A stretch of 64,000 nt of DNA, from the NCBI GenBank assembly GCA_965153455.1, contig OZ234493.1:31920213-31984212 (forward strand). Reading direction: 5' to 3'. The translations under genes and the position numbers were made by a program. The notes below the pieces were generated by a model. It was not told the origin of the DNA, ran no database searches, and worked only from the letters and a program-made list of their open reading frames with translations. Origin of the DNA: Sphagnum compactum (taxonomy: Eukaryota > Bryophyta > Sphagnopsida > Sphagnales). The stretch's first letter is position 1, and each line of letters opens with the position of its first letter. Of the stretch, positions 11,451-22,400 are shown in pieces.

Positions 11451-13607
11451 AAATTAGGATGTGAAACAACATTGATAGGTTGAGTTCATGTTAATTTATA
11501 ATGGGTTCACACTTGCAAGTTTAATATTCAATTCAAGTAAATGTTTTTTTCTCATATTTGATTCTTAAAAAATGGGATATAATTATACCTCACAAAATAA
11601 TGTCATATGTTGTGTCCACCCTACGTTATAGCAAGTTGAACATTTGAGCCAACAGCACAAGTCACACTAATGTTTTCAAAGGCTTTGTGCTATCACATAA
11701 TTTGCATTCATCCTTAAGTTGTGAGTAGTTTGCTTGTTTTATTTACATTTCACTTCATCATAAGGTTTATCGAGTATAGCTATTTCACTAACGAAGAGAG
11801 AAAGTGGAACTAAATGTTAGACGAGACTCCCCAATAGTGTTGTCAGAAGGAACACCCCTAGAGTCCCTCTTGGTGTCCTTGGGTGTGGTGTTTTTTTTTT
11901 GACACACTCTTTTTTTTTCCATATTTATAATTATTATTTGGGTATGGGCAAAGGTTCATATTTACCTTGTCTGGGTGTGTCTAATGTCCCTTGTCATGGC
12001 CTTCCCAATGCCCAAAAAAGAAATTTTTAACACCTTTGATGTGCTTCTTGGTTGCCATAGCATCCCCCCATGTGCATTTTCGACACCCTTGACATTCCCT
12101 CATCTACTTCTTGACACCATTGACATCCCATTGTGTGCTTCCTATAGTGCCCTTGACACTCTCTTCCATTTTTTTTAATCATAAATGGACATCCCTAAAC
12201 TGAAAACTCCCATCCTTAACCTAATTTTTGCCAAGGACGCCCAAATTTGAGACATCTGCAAATGTCCCTAGAATATCGTACCAAAAAGGGATGCTAACCC
12301 TAAACCCTAAACCTTGCTCTCCACATGATTTAGTTGATTGGAATGTCACATTTTTTAGACATGTGGATTCAATAGACTCCATTTCAAACTAGACAAATGA
12401 AACCATTTCATTTTAGACATGTGAATTCATTTCTTGGACAAAATCCATTAGAATAATTTTAACTTATGCTACAAAGACAAGTGGAGACAAATCCTAAGAA
12501 CCTAGAGAAAGCTTAAAGAGTGTTCAATAGATGCCCATATGATGTGGCCCCTTGGAATGGCATGATTAACTATGTAGTTTCTCTTCACACTTTATCACTC
12601 TTCACTAGATGTCATGTTAAATAGTCAATTTATGTTGAGACCATCGCCATTGAAAGTATATTCATTGGTGTGTCCCTGACTAACAAGCCAAGTTGGGCGC
12701 CTAACATAATCATTATTTATGTGTGGCCCCTTGTAGGTGAAAAATCATATGCTTCTTTTTCACATAAAAGGTTTTTTCATGAAATTTTACATAAATCAAA
12801 ACGATTCAATCATAGTCCAAATTAATAAAAGTTTCATGGAATTGCAATTATTTGAAAATTAAAATTTGTAGTTCAAATAAGGTCTCAATTATGCACAACT
12901 TTGTAGTATATTGTCAAATTATTGTCTAAGAAACTCACTTGGAACCCTCAAACTCAAACCTTCTTATCAACCTCATAAACACTCCAACTACATCCCTCCA
13001 CATTCTTCAATTCAAGTTGTTAGGCCTTTGAATCCCACTTTACTTTCATGCTTCTAGGTGCAAACAAGTTAAAATGTACCAAACCTTTAGGATATTTGAC
13101 TAATTTCTTTATTTGAAACCGTAATTGGAAAATTAATTAAAATGGAAAAATAAAGTGAATTTTTTCACATTTATTTGAATCAATGAATCCAATATTTTTA
13201 AAATGAAAAAAATCAATTCAAAAATAAGTTGTTAAACAAGTGTAACAATGGGCCTTATTCATTTAATGTTGTCCTTCATGACATCTTCAGATAGCCATAA
13301 TTTCAAGAAAACTTTTGTTGACACTTATATATACATGACCTTGCAATGTTTTTCATAATAAATGAATTCCCATCTCACCATTTCAATGCCCAATGTGCTT
13401 TTAACTTCACACCAAGTGTGGCGATGTGACAAGATATTGGTACACCTTCTTCAAGTGTTTGGATCAATGGTGTGCGGGTATTGAAATTTACACATACTAA
13501 ACTAGTCTAGGTAAGTACCATGGAGGTCGAGGTATAGGTATGGTCTAGACATGTTCCTGAAATAACCAAAGTATGTAATAATATGATATCCAAACAAAAT
13601 ATATATA
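11451..13607. other. Intergenic DNA, no gene seen
   Basis: AT-rich sequence without supported exons. Around 11975-12178 a T/C-rich stretch repeats words like TTGACA(T/C)CC and CACCTTTGA at irregular spacing, so the open frame there is best explained as decayed tandem repeat. Confidence 0.5.
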
Positions 13608-14075
13608 CAGTAAACTCTCTCTAAACTAATACTGTGTAAACTAATATTCTCTCTAAACTAATATGCAGGCACATGCCCGTGGCGGGCCTCATACTTAATC
13701 TAATAATTCTCCATAAATTGATATTCAATATTTTTTTCCGGTCCCATAGCATTTTATAAACTAATGGCGAAGGAGTGTATTCTGAGAGTACCCAGAATGC
13801 AGCTTTCCACAACCTCACTTTCTGCCAAGATTTCTACCACTCATGTCATATGATCTTCTACGTGCTTCTTTGATCCTCCACCAAGCTCCACAAGGTTCCG
13901 TTACCTTCCCCAATGATCCATGACATTCTACTAACCTCCATGACCTTCCATGCTGCTCTGGCAGGTTCCAGAATGATTTTTGTTACCCCCCGTATAATTT
14001 GTGTAAACTAATATCCTCCATAAACTAATATCTTCCGGCTGGTCCCAAGGATATTAGTTTAGAGAGAGTTTACTG
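13608..14075. mobile_element. pogo/Tc1-mariner-like MITE with TA target duplication
   Basis: The 468-bp element begins CAGTAAACTCTCTCTAAACT and ends with the exact reverse complement, giving a perfect terminal inverted repeat of 24 bases (13608-13631 and 14052-14075). It is flanked on both sides by TA (13606-13607, 14076-14077), the insertion target of Tc1/mariner-type elements. The TIR core CTAAACTAATA is repeated several more times just inside both ends. The minus-strand open frame within it (13621-13818) is not recognisable as a transposase, so the element is non-autonomous. The CAGT start and TA target point to the pogo branch by inference. Confidence 0.85.
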
Positions 14076-14077
14076 TA

Positions 14078-15533
14078 TCACCTTAAATATAAATCCGGTA
14101 TCAATCTTAGTTTTTAAATTTATACCTAGGATATATCAACTTTGATCCTAATATGTCTTCACAACAATAAAAAACTCTAAAAAAGACACATTAAATGTCA
14201 AACTTTTCAATAAGCCCAATAACAATTTCCTTTCTCATTATTGAGGGTCCAAGATTTTGCAATTTGTAAGTCCATCCCTTTGTTATTTATCATTACTTGT
14301 TATATAAATCACCTAACCCTAGTAAGAAATACCCAAGACTCAAGTGTGCACTACCAAGGCAATAATACCCAAGACCTAGGTATAACATTAAAAAAAACTT
14401 TAGGTTTAAGCATCAATGAAAGAATAGTGCTAACAAGTTATGAATACGGGTATAACAAATACAAAGACCAAGTTGGGTATGTAATCAAACAAACAAAAAA
14501 TGAATATGGTGGATTTGATTAAAAACCATGGCTACCTTGCAAGTGGCTCTCTTTACACTTGTTTTGTTTATGTCATTAATGTTTTAGTGAAATTTGTTTC
14601 CCATTCTTGAAATTCATAAAAAACATGATGATTTTAAAATTTCTATAGTTTCAAAACGTAAAACAAAACTACCATTATATATCATATTTATTAGAAAATT
14701 TTCAATGTATTGTTCTTCATCATAATTATATAATTTTTGTTTTATTTATTTTCATTTTTCTTTAAATTGTGTTTCATTTGATAATTGAAAGAAGGGAATT
14801 TTGACACATCCTCCAATTGAAAAAGTATCGTACTTTATATTTTAAATGCATTTACACTTTATAATCATTTTCTTTTCTTTTTTTAAACTATATTTTCAAT
14901 TTATTTTATTTATTTTGGTCAAAAAGGACTTATAATGTGATAAAATCTCAGTTTACACAAATCACATGGTCCCAATCATGGACTAAGACTAGATAATTGT
15001 GCACTCAAGATTATGTGATTTAAATTAACACATGGTTGCAAAATGTCATCCAAAAATTTGAGCTTGAAGATTAATTTGAGCTTGGAAAGAAGGGATGAAA
15101 TATTCAAAAATCGTTCGTTGTAGAGCCTTGTAGACAATGGGATGGGGGTCTCCAAGCTTTTGAACCATCATGCTCAAGAGTCTTTTTCACATTGTGCAAA
15201 AGCCCACTTCTTGGGAGGGTGGAGGAGGGTTGGTGTTTTCTTCCTTGTTGCTCCCATGAATTAGCTCACAATAGAGTGAACTACACCCCCCAAAAAAAAT
15301 TTGCATTTGAAATGCATTGAGCTTTCTTTGGTATTGAACTTCTCGTGTGATATGACGCGAGGCAATACCAACCTTATTCCATCAACCGGCCCAAGGTACT
15401 CCCAAGTTTTTGTATTGTGATCAGCTTCAAATCAGCAGTACTACCTAGTGGAACATAAAAATGAAAAATGTTTCTTGGAAGAAAAACTTCTGAAGCTTGG
15501 AAGACGATGATGATGATCACGAGCTCAACTAGA
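14078..15533. other. Intergenic DNA, no gene seen
   Basis: AT-rich; no open frame resembles a known protein. Confidence 0.5.
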
Positions 15534-15615
15534 ATTAGTCTCGAACCACCTTGTGCATTAAATGCTGAGTTTCAGCATTTCATACCCAGATTTAATAAAA
15601 TTTCCTTACTTTGCA
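15534..15615 (+). repeat. Dispersed hairpin repeat, copy B
   Basis: Counterpart of copy A (8726-8805), in the opposite orientation. The perfect 9-bp stem AAATGCTGA / TCAGCATTT is at 15560-15568 and 15572-15580, with loop GTT where copy A (on the same strand sense) has TGT. It ends 27 bases before the U2 fragment. Confidence 0.65.
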
Positions 15616-15642
15616 GATATCACTGCAAGAGGGGACAGATAG

Positions 15643-15685
15643 ATACCTTTCTCGGCCTTTTGGCTAAGATCAAGTGTAGTATCTG
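15643..15685 (+). ncRNA. U2 snRNA 5'-end fragment, truncated (pseudogene)
   Basis: Forty-three bases match the conserved 5' end of U2 snRNA as I know it: ATACCTTTCTCGGCCTTTTG, then GCTAAGATCAAG and the branch-site-pairing GUAGUA element, stopping after ATCTG. The rest of U2 (Sm site, stem-loops III and IV) is absent: the next bases are AAAGAGGGGATAGG. No plant snRNA upstream element is visible. Near-identical 12-mers flank it, AAGAGGGGACAG at 15627-15638 and AAGAGGGGATAG at 15687-15698, resembling a target-site duplication. The copy is most likely a 3'-truncated retropseudogene and cannot make a functional U2. Confidence 0.8.
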
Positions 15686-16011
15686 AAAGAGGGGATAGGG
15701 GGGCAAAAGCAGAGGAGATTGGGGGGGTGAAACAGAGGGTGACTTTATTATTATTATTATTTTAAATTTTTTTTATTATTGTCCAAAACATGTTTTAATA
15801 AAAACAAAGAAAGACAGTAAAAGACAAAAAGGACGTCTTGAAAAACTGTCGTCCAAAGGTCAATTCCAGTTTTTCCAAGGCTGCAATTGGTCGATTTCTA
15901 GTTTGTCCTGTCGATTGACGTATCCCGTAAGCCCATTTCAGTGCCCTGTTCATACTGTGATCCATGTTACCCTGTTGCGTTCCGCTCCCTCCTCCTGCGC
16001 GCCTGTCCTTT

Positions 16012-16038
16012 CCCCCCCCCCCCCCCCCCCCCCCCCCC
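16012..16038. repeat. Poly-C tract of 27 bases
   Basis: Uninterrupted C run followed by GCGCGCGC, in the 5' leader region of the acidic-protein gene. Long homopolymers like this are also prone to sequencing length error. Confidence 0.85.
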
Positions 16039-16417
16039 GCGCGCGCTTTGCTGCTGTTGTGATGGTGCTGGTGGCGGCTATGGAGGGAGCGAGCAAAGCG
16101 CGGACGATCTCTGCACCACTCACACGAGAGAAGAGATGTAGCATTGAGGCTCTCAAATACTTGCTGCAGAAGAAGACGAAGAAGAAGAAGAAGAAGAAGA
16201 AGAAGCGGATTCTGTGTTATTATCTCTACTCGCTTGGCTTTCGTTTTTCTGTCAATTGCAATCGAGTTTGGACAAGTGTAGTTTTGAACTACTGTTTGGA
16301 CGACAAGTGGTGTGTGTTCCTCAGGGGTTTGCAACGTCCAGGTACGGATGTCGTGTGGGGATTTCGGTTTGTGATTTCAGGTATTGAGGAGGCGGGTTTT
16401 CTTGTCAGGCGTGGGGC

Positions 16418-17976
16418 ATGATGAAGGAGGTTAATAATAATAATAATCAGCAGCAATACTTGGATAACGGAGCGGTCGACCTCAACGATAAGGAGAAGGA
16501 GTGGCCGAAGTTGCTGCACGAGGAAGGAGATGGCGAAGAGGAGGAAGATGAAGACGTGGATGTTGACGTTAATGGTGGCCATGGCGGCGGTGGTGTTTTG
16601 ATCAATGGTAAGAATCACCAAGGCGCACAAGATGACCCCGGCAAGGTGATTGTCCTCGAAGATGATGATGATGATGATGATGATGATGACGAAGGGGAGG
16701 ATGAAAGAGATGACGACGGAGAGGAAAACGACGAGGAGGAAGAAGATGAAGGTGGTAGAAGCTACCAAGAGCAAACCTTTGTGGCTGCTGCTCACGGCAC
16801 AAGAAGAGGAGCTCCTCCCGCTCGCGTCGTCAACAACATAATACATGGCTCCGAGGAGGATGACGAGGTTGACGACGACGACGGCAACGACAAAGACAAT
16901 AATGTCGATGTGCAGGAAATCGAAGATGAAGAGAGCGAGGATGAAGAGGCCGGAGACGATGAAGAAGAAGAAGACGAAGGTGAGAACCCGCCGACGTCTT
17001 TGATGAAAAACGATGAGAACGAGGAAGACGAGAATGGAAGGCTTGGTGCAGAAGACGACGAAGCGGACGACGAGGAGGTGGACGACGACCACCACCATCG
17101 GAAAGATGAGGTAAGAAAGAAAGGAAGCTCTTCTGTCTCCTCCTCCCCTATGGTTCTGGTGTGTTGTGATGTTTCAAGAGCATAGTTTGCAGGCTATGAG
17201 TATCTGTGCTGCAGAGGTGATTCCTTCTTTGAAACAAAAGACAGCAGTCTGATGCAGGGCTTGAGCATATTCTGCTACACAAACTGGCTTGTGCCTTGAG
17301 GCCCTTGATCTGCCTCGAGTTCAGATCATGATTTCTTTATTGGCTCCTTTGTCATGGGATCTTGAGGAGAGGAATATTGAAAGTCCTCAGAGGCTTTGTC
17401 AGAACCTGAAGCTTCAAGGAGAGCAGCAGGCTCCATGTACATAGAAATTATCCAGTCTGCATGGTTGCACAAAGGGCTGGCTTGCTCACTGTGGTGGTTT
17501 TGTGCATATAGATTGTATCTAGCACCAAGGCTTTTTCTAGAAGTGTGCCATCCAGGCTTTTGCATAGGTGTATAGTACTGATGAGTCTTTCTGCCATGCA
17601 GTGGAAACTCCCTGATGTTGCAAATCTCAGTGACTTGAGAGGCACAGTAGTAACTGCAGAGTTTTTGCTAGATCTAGTTCCCCAACATACCATGTGTGGT
17701 AGTGTGCTCACATGTCAATATCAACCTCTATTGCAGGAGGATGAAGAAGACTATAGCACAGAGTATCTGGTGCAACCAGTAGCTCAGCAAGAAGAGGCTG
17801 AAGGAGCCAGTGACTTTGAACCAGGTGAAGGTGACAATGAGGTCAATGATGATGATGAGTTTGAAGATGAAGAGGAGGATGACACTGTGGAGGAGCCTGT
17901 GCCAGAACCATCTTTGGTCAAAGAGAAACGGAGTAGAGAGGATGAAGGAAACGTGGGACGCCCACTTAAACGGTAA
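16418..17976 (+). CDS. Acidic Asp/Glu-rich protein, probably nuclear
   Basis: Two exons, 16418-17110 and 17737-17976, joined in phase 0 by a GT-AG intron, give 310 residues. The protein is dominated by long runs of D and E (for example ten D in a row near residue 83) with short neutral spacers. It ends in a basic patch, KEKRSR then GRPLKR-stop, that could act as a nuclear localisation signal. Plants carry similar acidic proteins with a DFEP-type block and a KR-rich C-terminus of unknown or histone-binding-like function, and exon 2 has the DFEP block. No catalytic domain is visible. The start is the first of two adjacent ATGs after an in-frame-free leader that holds a poly-C tract and an (AAG)n run at about 16172-16206. 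The long minus-strand frame opposite it (16289-17098) is a mirror of the acidic codons, not a gene. Confidence 0.75.
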
Positions 17977-18753
17977 CTAACTGCTTTTTGCAGAGGGTGA
18001 GAGAGAGACACCCACACACACAGACAAGAGATTGAGGGACAAGGCAGAGAAAGGGAGGGGTGAGTATTGTTTATTCCAGTCCTGCAGTTGGACATCGGAA
18101 CATATGCAGCAATGCCCACCTCATGGAAATAGCTAGAGCTTTTGTTGTATAGTTGTTGTATCTCTGAAAACAAGAGTTTGGAAAGGGTACCACTGCGTGA
18201 AGCAGAGCAGATATTGTGGATAGCAGTCTCTCGCACAACTGAAACATGGTGTCTGAGGATACTACCTACCAACCCTCCAATACTCATCAAAAACTGCAAA
18301 TTTGTAAAACTGCTTAAGCTTTTCATTTCATTCCTATAATTATGACTTGGTTTGGCATCTGATACCACACACAATTTTGACACTTTGGACTTTTTGCTAT
18401 GTGGTTGTTCAGAATCACACCACCATTATGGATTTTTTAATTTTGTCTCTATCAATCAACACCAAGCTAATTGAGGCTAAATTGGGGCTACTGGAGTAAA
18501 TTCACTCTGATTTCCTTGACCAGAAACAATAACTTTAGTGTAATGGGAACTTTTCTTGTCCACAGTACAACACCCACATAGTATGTGCTGACGACAACCA
18601 TAGCAAGCCAAAACAAAGCAACAAAAACCAAACATAAAAGGTTCGTGATTGACAGTTTGAATTCCTTCCCTTTTTTTGAGGAATTTGAGCTTTTACACTC
18701 GATTGTGATTGACGGTTTGAATTCCTTCCCTTTTTTTTGAGGAATTTGAGCTT
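17977..18753. other. Convergent 3' intergenic region
   Basis: Lies between the acidic-protein gene (+) and the p24 gene (-), so it holds both 3' ends. No further gene seen. A short CACACA run is at 18010-18020. Confidence 0.5.
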
Positions 18754-18765
18754 TTACACTCGATT
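18645..18765. repeat. 60-bp tandem duplication over the p24 stop codon
   Basis: 18645-18704 and 18705-18765 are near-identical, differing by one A/G and one T-run length. Copy 2 includes the last codons and stop of the p24 gene, so copy 1 is a duplicate of the coding tail plus the start of the 3' UTR, placed downstream of the real stop. Confidence 0.9.
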
Positions 18766-20370
18766 GTAACCAATTCGCTTGCTGAACAGCTGTTGTATCA
18801 GATAGACTTGACCAATACTGGCTGCCAATAGCATCACATACTCTGCCACTGTGTAAGCTATTAACCGCCTTTGTGTGCTTTCATTTGCTGCAATACCCAC
18901 ATACATACAGGAATCTATTAGACACAACAGAAACATGTGTAGTCTCTGCTTCAATAAACATTAGAACACAACTCTAGGTGAGTTCACTTCTACAATGCCA
19001 CTCTCCAATAAATCTATGCACTAATAATACTCCAGCCCGATTGGTCTGTATTTGAAATTCACATCATGTTCTTGCTAAGAAAGAGTTCATCAGCATCTTG
19101 CAATACAATATGAAAACTCTCGAAGGTGGCATTCCAGGCACAGGCCCGCCTCTTTTTCTTCTTGTTTTTCTTTTTTTCTTTTTTCTCATTTATGCTACAA
19201 AGCTGTGATGACAAGATGTGTGGCAGACTTACTGCTGCGGTGGCGCTTATCTCGGTTTTGCATGTATTGAATTTCTGCAGAAACTGCTTCAAGTGCTTCA
19301 GCAATTTGTGCAATTTTTACATTCACAGGCTTCAAATTCTCTGCAAGCCCCAAAAACACATTAGAAGAAAAACACTCAAACTATTGCATATTTGAAAGCA
19401 CATTCAATTTTGTGCACTCCTGTTTCAGAGGGTTTGGTTTGCCAAGTACAAACTGCACATCTTATATAAACTAAGTAGCTTATCCATCCCCTCACAAGTT
19501 GGTCAGGATTGCATTTCATGCTAGATGGACAGGAAGGATGATGATTGCACACATGCCCAAAGAAGAGAACAAACCACCCACTCTGAACCCCAAAAGAAAC
19601 TCTTGCCCAACCTGCAGGAAAACCAAAGCTTGATATCTATCAATCTTGATGAGGAAGATTGAGAGCATGCTCATGCAATTGGTGGTTGTGACCACACACA
19701 AAACCCATGTTAAGAGACCCTAAACCCTACACCCATGGGAAGCACAACTTTGTGCAAAATTGTTAAGAGAATTGGGGGAGAGATTCCTACCATCCTGAGC
19801 CAAATCCTGGATGCCTGGAATATGGCCAACATGGATGTAGAAAGTGAGGTCCTCAGGAGCAAGCGCCCGATTGTGAAAACAGAATTTGTACAGCCCTCTT
19901 CTGGGAGCTCGGAACTCAAACTTTTCTGCCTCCTTGGTGGTCGATGAGTGCACCTTGTTGCCCTGTGGTCCTGTCACCTATGAACCCCCCAAAAAAAACC
20001 CCCATAACAATTCGTGATTAAAAACGTCTAATTACAGAAGAATTTTTGACGTCTTCGAAAGAAATAGACAGAATTGGGAGACGAAGAAGAGGAAATTTTT
20101 ATTTCACAATTCTCTTTATTATTACGAGCAAGAGCCGGATTTTGATTCCAAGGCTGCACATACCACGAGTTCGATGCCTGGGTGATCAGAGCCCCAAAAG
20201 ATTTCGTAGTCTTGGACCACAAAATTGCCGTAAACCATGTCGCCGTCGTACTCCACCTCCTCGTACACGCACTCCACTTTGTTGACGGTCATCGTCAGTC
20301 CGTCTGCAGTCCTGAGGCACACGCTCAGGGCTGTTGCTGCGATGCCCACCAACAGCGCCCATGTTCTCAT
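18754..20370 (-). CDS. p24/TMED family cargo receptor, p24-beta type
   Basis: Four exons on the minus strand, 19791..20370 in two pieces (20164-20370, 19791-19977), then 19233-19340 and 18754-18887, all GT-AG with matching phases, give 211 residues. An N-terminal signal peptide (MRTWALLVGIAATALSVC) is followed by a GOLD domain starting GLTMTVNKVECVYEEVEYDG and continuing VTGPQGNKV and GLYKFCFHN. Next come a coiled-coil stalk (NVKIAQIAEALEAV) and one transmembrane helix near the C-terminus, ending SKRIGYNRV. The TNEST motif before the helix and the YNRV tail match plant p24-beta proteins. The family cycles in COPI/COPII vesicles between ER and Golgi and helps sort cargo such as GPI-anchored proteins. 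The start is the ATG opening the signal peptide; an in-frame upstream ATG at 20454 would bury it. Confidence 0.9.
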
Positions 20371-20745
20371 CGTCGCTTCTTTCCTGCTGCTATTATTATT
20401 GCTGTTGCCCACCCCTCCGTGGCTCGCTGGTTCGATCGTCGCAATCTTCAGCAAGGGGACAATTCAGAATTCGCGAGCGCCACCAATTTAGGGTTTGGCG
20501 CTCATGCCGCTCTTCTTCCCCCTTCAAACTTCGAACGCGCTTTGAGCGGGTACGCGACCGGGTATAAACCGGGTACCAAGTCCCCAAGGTCAATGTGGGA
20601 GAGAATTGCTGACTTTACCAGATTAAACTTTCGGGATAAAAGCAGTAAATCTCTCCTACTCTGACTTCAGAGTGGGCCCTTAAAGATCAGGCCTCTCCTC
20701 CTTAGAAAATTACCCTTAGAAAATTACACCAAGTGCCCAAACACC
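20371..20745. promoter_or_regulatory. Upstream region of the p24 gene
   Basis: GC-richer than the DNA around it and directly 5' of the minus-strand p24 start. It holds three ACCGGGTA/ACCGGGTAT words near 20557-20575, similar to the AACCGGGTA words upstream of cpFtsY (25770-25830). No TATA element is clear. The promoter role is inferred from position only. Confidence 0.35.
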
Positions 20746-21003
20746 CAGTGTTGGCCGGTTATTTCTTTTCAATAACCTCTGGGGTATCAATATCCCCAAA
20801 AAGCTGAGGCCCTGAGCTGGGTTGTGAAAAAGAAATTGGATGATAACCGCTGGTTATGCATAAAACTAAATGAGCAAGTGACTGGTCGAGAACCATCCGT
20901 TAACCGACCGGGTATACACCAATTATTATAGGGTTTTTCAAAAATAAATGTAATTTTTCTTTTTATTCTTTTTATTCTTTTATTTTTATTTGGGTTCCAC
21001 ACT
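20746..21003. mobile_element. Possible hAT-like MITE relative, degenerate
   Basis: Starts CAGTGTTGGCCGGTTATT, the same end as the elements at 8095 and 63948. The proposed other end, GGGTTCCACACTG at about 21003, matches only partly. AACCG and GGTTA words lie inside in both orientations. Boundary and class are uncertain. Confidence 0.35.
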
Positions 21004-21198
21004 GCTTCGCACGCACTAACTAACAGTGACAATGATTAAATTATTTTTTCCGAATGTAATAATTTTGTTGTAATCAAAATAAAATTCAAAAAATAAAATT
21101 TTATAAATTTCATTATATGTCATTTTGTTTCATTAAATTTCATGAAATTTCAATATCAAGCAGTTGTCAAAATAATTGGTCATCCCAAAAATCAAGAA

Positions 21199-22091
21199 CC
21201 CTAGTAAAAATTGTCCAAAATGTAACCACTGTTTCTGCGATTACATGCGACTGTTAGTTATTTGCAACTACATTTGAACATTTCTGCAACTGTTTCTTGT
21301 GCTGGTCATATTTGCGACTACAATGCAACTAATTTGCAACTAAAATATTTAGTCGCAAACGACTTACAACTAAAAAATTTATCCCATATATTTTGGCTTT
21401 CATTCCCATCTTGAAAAGTATATAAACAAGGTGTTTTGTCCTACATTTTCATATTAAAATAGATGGGCATATGGAATGAGTCATTAAATACGACTTGACC
21501 CAAAATAAATATAAGTATTCATATACTTACACCTAACTACCTACTTCCCTAACTTGCCTACCTATTTTTCTACCTACCTACTTACTTAAGTAGGTATTTG
21601 GCCTAAGTAGGTAAATAGGTCCTATTTAGATAGGTGTTTTGCCTACATAGGTAAATAGGTATATAGGTAGGTGAGTACCTAGTGCAACCTACATACCTAT
21701 TTATTGATTAAATTTAATTTGAAAAAAATCAATTAATATGCCACGTGTCACAATCTAAACCATCCAAACATAAAAATTATATGTCTTAAATTATTTCAAA
21801 ATAATAATAAATATTTCTAATTATTAAAAATTGGGACACATGGAACACATAACTTGTTCCCATTGTTCACAAAAAAATCGCATCTTAATTACAAACAACA
21901 ATACGTATATGATTAGTCAAAAAATGAAAGATAATTTTGTTGACTTTTTTTTCATCCAAAATTTGTTGTCGTTTGCAACTAGTGTCAATGTGACTTGTCC
22001 AACACGACTATTAAAATTTTAGTTGCAAATGTCGTTTGCAACTAAAATTAATCACATGGACCAGTTGCAAAATGGCCATTTTCTACTAGTG
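21199..22091. mobile_element. CACTA-like non-autonomous element with GAA target duplication
   Basis: The right end, reverse complemented, reads CACTAGTAGAAAATGGCC, a classic CACTA (CMC/EnSpm) terminus. The left end, CCCTAGTAAAAATTGTCC, is an imperfect match. The three bases outside both ends are GAA (21196-21198 and 22092-22094), as expected for this superfamily's 3-bp duplication. Subterminal words TTGCAACTA and GTCGCAAACGAC recur in both orientations inside both ends, another CACTA trait. The 893 bp hold no transposase frame. A T-A-G-G/C-C-T-A-rich inverted segment (about 21535-21700) lies in the middle. Confidence 0.8.
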
Positions 22092-22164
22092 GAACAAACT
22101 AATATGTTATTAATAACCAACTTAATAATTAAGTTAATAACATTTTTATTAATGTTAAGTCAAA

Positions 22165-22400
22165 ACTTTTATAAAATTTAAGTTATTAATTATGAAACAT
22201 ATATTAAATATAAATTTGACTTATGTAAATATTAAATTAAAAACCTTTGTAAGAATTAATTAATTAATAATTATCTAAACATGTATAAAATATGTATTTG
22301 ATTATTGTGAATGTTCAAATCAAAACCTTTGTAAACATTAATTAATTAATTACTAGTAATTAAACATGTATTAAATATAGGTTTCACCTTTGTAAATGAC
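22165..22400. repeat. Degenerate ~84-bp tandem repeat, three copies
   Basis: The block AACAT(A/G)TATTAAATATA followed by TTTGA(C/T)T and ACCTTTGTAA.(A/C)ATTAATTAATTAAT recurs with starts near 22195, 22278 and 22363. Pure AT-rich repeat, no coding. Confidence 0.6.

Noticed and set aside
15643-15850. A complete, functional U2 snRNA gene
   Set aside because: Only the first 43 bases match; the Sm site and 3' stem-loops are missing and the upstream snRNA promoter elements are not seen.
15795-16334. Minus-strand open frame with poly-Gly and poly-Leu
   Set aside because: Produced by the poly-C tract and the (AAG)n run; no similarity and no conserved structure.
16289-17098. Long minus-strand open frame (269 codons) rich in V, I and F
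   Set aside because: It is the mirror of GAT/GAC/GAG-rich acidic codons of the plus-strand gene and has no coherent domain; the plus-strand model is spliced and ends in a sensible tail.
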